A program made the position numbers and the translations under genes. DNA of 64,000 nt from Chitinophaga ginsengisegetis (GTDB lineage Bacteria; Bacteroidota; Bacteroidia; Chitinophagales; Chitinophagaceae), in contig NZ_FUZZ01000001.1 in NCBI RefSeq assembly GCF_900168065.1, positions 248,001-312,000 of the forward strand, given 5' to 3'. Positions 61,685-64,000 of this stretch are shown in pieces. Below the pieces are notes generated by a model. That model was given only the letters and a program-made list of their open reading frames with translations. It searched no databases and was not told the origin of the DNA. Each line of letters opens with the position of its first letter. Position 1 is the stretch's first letter.

Positions 61685-64000
61685 ATGACTGTTAATTTTA
61701 CACAAAACAGCCGTAACGGCGCTGTTATGTTATTAACGTTCTGCCTCACCTTCCTATGCCTGAGAGGTACCGCACAGGTAAAATCTGTCTCCACACAGAT
61801 CACCGTATCAGGCACAGTAAAGGATGGTTCAGACGGCAACCCATTGCCGGGCGTATCTGTAAGCATTTCAGATACCAAATCAGGAGCCATCACCAACACA
61901 GATGGCGGCTACACGCTCAAAATGAATCCGGGCAGCACACTTACCTTCAGCATGATGGGCTACCTCCCCTACTCGGTAACAGTAAAGGAAGCCAACGCAC
62001 ACCTGAACGTAGTATTGCCGGTAGACAAAAAAGTGTTGAAAGATGTGGTAGTTATCGGTTACCAGGAAACATCCCGCAAAACAGTTACCGCGGCCGTTAC
62101 TTCCATTAATCCGAAAACATTACTGGATGTGCCCACGCCCACCTTCGACGCATTGCTGCAGGGACGCGCACCCGGCCTGGATGTACAGAACTACTCCGGT
62201 GAACCCGGCGTAAGAAGCAACGTGGTAATGCGTGGTAACACCGCCGTAAGCCGTAACATCAACAGCGACTTTACCAGCAACTCCGGAAAGGCCAGTCTCG
62301 CCCGCGCATTGAGCGGCCCTCTCTACGTAATAGACGGCGTACCGCAAACCACGGAAGACATTGCCGCCATCAATTACGGCTCCGGTACCAACACCGACGT
62401 AATGGCCGGCATCTCCATCAACGATATTCAAAGCATCGATATCCTCAAAGATGCCTCTGCAGCTGCGATCTACGGATCAAGAGGCGCTGGCGGGGTAATC
62501 ATCATCAAAACAAAAAGAGGTATCTCCGGTAAACCAAAAATTGATTTCGCTACCTATCATGGCTTCACCGAAATGCCGCAGCTGGACAAAGTGCTGATCG
62601 GCGCAGAAGAACGCCGCGCAAAAATGGAGCTGATCAACCACTACGGCAACTGGGGTACCCTGAAAAATATTCCGCAGGTGCTGACCGACAGTCTCAATCC
62701 CGCTTTCAATAATGCCAACGATTACCAGGGCGGTATGTATCAAACCGGCCGGGTAGACAACTACGACCTCTCCATTTCCGGTGGTAATAACCTGATCAAC
62801 TACCGCTATGGTCTTAACTATTACAGTGAAGATGGTATCATCCGGAAATCCGGCTTAAAGCGTTATAGCTTTAGCAGCAGCACCGGCCTGAACCTCTCTC
62901 CCAATGTACAGATCAATACACAGATCCGTTATTCAAAAATAGACCGCCCAAGATCTATTAACGATCTCTCCGGCGGCTACGGTCCCTTCAACGGCGGGTA
63001 CTATGCCTCCAACGCATTGCCTACTTCCCTGCTGTATATGACCAATGCCAACAAAGACTTCATCTTTGGCAACACCACCAGCAGCACAGATCAGAACAGC
63101 AATGATAACCTGTCTATCAGCCCGATCATTGAATGGAAGATCTCCAGCAAATTTAACTTCACCACGGTGATCTCCTTTACACAAACCAACAGCCGGATGG
63201 ACTCCTACACCCCCGGCGCTGTAAGGAGAGACGGAACCGGTAAAGCCACCAGTTTTGTTGATAAATCCAACAACTACTTAATGAGCAATACCCTCCAGTA
63301 TACCACCACGCTGAATACCAATCACTCGTTCAACTTACTGGCCGGTCAGAATACAGAGTACTGGGAATACCGGGCTACACAATCCAGCGCTATCGGCATT
63401 CCGAATGACCAGATCCGCACCGTTACCGTGCTCAATAAAAACCTGGCTGATACCCGCTCCGACCTGCTGCAGAGCGGTATCCAATCACTTTTCTTCAGAG
63501 CCAACTACGGCTATAAAGAACGTTACCTGTTATCGGCCGTAATCACTGCAGATGCCTCTTCCCGTTTTGGTAAAAATAACCGCTGGGGTTATTTCCCTTC
63601 CGTATCCGGTGGCTGGGTGATCAGCGACGAACCCGCCCTCAAATCTGCCAGCAGCTGGCTCAGCCTGTTGAAATTGCGCGCCAGCTACGGCGTAGCCGGC
63701 CGGCAACCGGATGGTGGCGATAACTACCTTTCTTATAATACTTACCGCATCGGTGCAGGTGATTTCCCTGGTAGCACCAATCCTGCTACAGGCAGCAACT
63801 ACGCCTTTGCATATAATGGTATTCCGGCCGTGTCTCTCGACTTCGACAAAGGACTTACCAACAATAGCCTGAGCTGGGAAAAGAGTACACAAAGCAATCT
63901 TGGTTTGGATGTAACCTTATATAACGGCAGGTTTAATGTAGTGGCCGATGCTTATATCAAGAATACCAACGGCGGTATCTTTAACCTGAACGTACCCGTA
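61685..64000 (+). CDS. SusC/RagA TonB-dependent transporter, 5' part
   Basis: 772 codons, open to the window edge. A signal peptide (GAVMLLTFCLTFLCLRGTAQ), a carboxypeptidase-regulatory-like domain (about 38-115; ITVSGTVKDGSDGNPLPGVS), the TonB plug (about 125-280; LLQGRAPGLDVQNYSGEPGV, then LYVIDGVP and AAAIYGSRGAGGVIIIKTKR) and the first part of the barrel. It has no STN domain, unlike the SusC at 51905, so it is not expected to be under FecR/sigma control of the same kind. Its SusD partner would lie outside the window. The substrate is unknown. Confidence 0.95.
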   Translation, partial: MTVNFTQNSRNGAVMLLTFCLTFLCLRGTAQVKSVSTQITVSGTVKDGSDGNPLPGVSVSISDTKSGAITNTDGGYTLKMNPGSTLTFSMMGYLPYSVTVKEANAHLNVVLPVDKKVLKDVVVIGYQETSRKTVTAAVTSINPKTLLDVPTPTFDALLQGRAPGLDVQNYSGEPGVRSNVVMRGNTAVSRNINSDFTSNSGKASLARALSGPLYVIDGVPQTTEDIAAINYGSGTNTDVMAGISINDIQSIDILKDASAAAIYGSRGAGGVIIIKTKRGISGKPKIDFATYHGFTEMPQLDKVLIGAEERRAKMELINHYGNWGTLKNIPQVLTDSLNPAFNNANDYQGGMYQTGRVDNYDLSISGGNNLINYRYGLNYYSEDGIIRKSGLKRYSFSSSTGLNLSPNVQINTQIRYSKIDRPRSINDLSGGYGPFNGGYYASNALPTSLLYMTNANKDFIFGNTTSSTDQNSNDNLSISPIIEWKISSKFNFTTVISFTQTNSRMDSYTPGAVRRDGTGKATSFVDKSNNYLMSNTLQYTTTLNTNHSFNLLAGQNTEYWEYRATQSSAIGIPNDQIRTVTVLNKNLADTRSDLLQSGIQSLFFRANYGYKERYLLSAVITADASSRFGKNNRWGYFPSVSGGWVISDEPALKSASSWLSLLKLRASYGVAGRQPDGGDNYLSYNTYRIGAGDFPGSTNPATGSNYAFAYNGIPAVSLDFDKGLTNNSLSWEKSTQSNLGLDVTLYNGRFNVVADAYIKNTNGGIFNLNVPV

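Overview
The window comes from a Bacteroidota genome, most like Chitinophaga or a close relative in the Chitinophagaceae. The grounds are SusC/SusD pairs, an ECF sigma/FecR switch, LytS/LytTR pairs, orphan MacB/FtsX permeases, very large secreted YD-repeat proteins, and possible Bacteroidota promoters of the TTTG-N19-TAnnTTTG type. These are judgements from sequence features; no database search was run.

Layout. 0-9.7 kb: a GH29 fucosidase, an acyltransferase followed by a LytS/LytTR two-component pair, four minus-strand small genes led by a SUKH (SMI1/KNR4) protein, a second acyltransferase and msrA. 9.7-18.4 kb: an FtsX-type permease, a TPR lipoprotein, an orphan DUF4157 (eCIS-associated) protein with two C-terminal membrane helices, a gene broken by several in-frame stops, a small coding remnant and a HYC_CC_PP-like cysteine/histidine protein. 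18.4-46.2 kb: a probable degraded genomic island between a tRNA-Leu(CAG) gene and a 29-nt copy of that tRNA's 3' end. 46.3-57.2 kb: a polysaccharide utilisation locus with two GH76 alpha-mannanases, SusE, SusD, SusC, FecR and an ECF sigma factor, all on the minus strand and closed by an intrinsic terminator. 57.3-64 kb: a PAS-LuxR regulator, a small membrane protein, a TlpA-like thioredoxin, an S24-peptidase repressor, a small secreted protein and the 5' part of a second SusC gene that runs off the window.

The most striking part is the island. One minus-strand operon (41270 down to 20542) encodes an outer-membrane barrel protein, a secreted accessory protein, a lipoprotein, a 2173-residue secreted YD-type protein, a membrane-anchored protein, a 2862-residue RHS protein and a probable immunity protein. 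Spacing is tight throughout, including one 4-nt overlap. The RHS protein ends in a tip with a GNAT-like acetyl-CoA motif. Downstream lie two displaced RHS tips. One keeps a full tip and a partner gene; the other is cut short and fused to a broken XRE regulator. All three tips begin with the same roughly 53-bp RHS-core repeat in the same reading frame, so recombination between copies could swap tips. The operon looks like a Sec-exported, Bacteroidota-type RHS effector system with its own outer-membrane component and a reserve of silent tips.

The PUL would let the cell take up and cut alpha-1,6-linked mannan: SusC/D/E bind and import, a lipoprotein GH76 probably acts at the surface and a second GH76 in the periplasm, and FecR/sigma senses the transporter through its STN domain.
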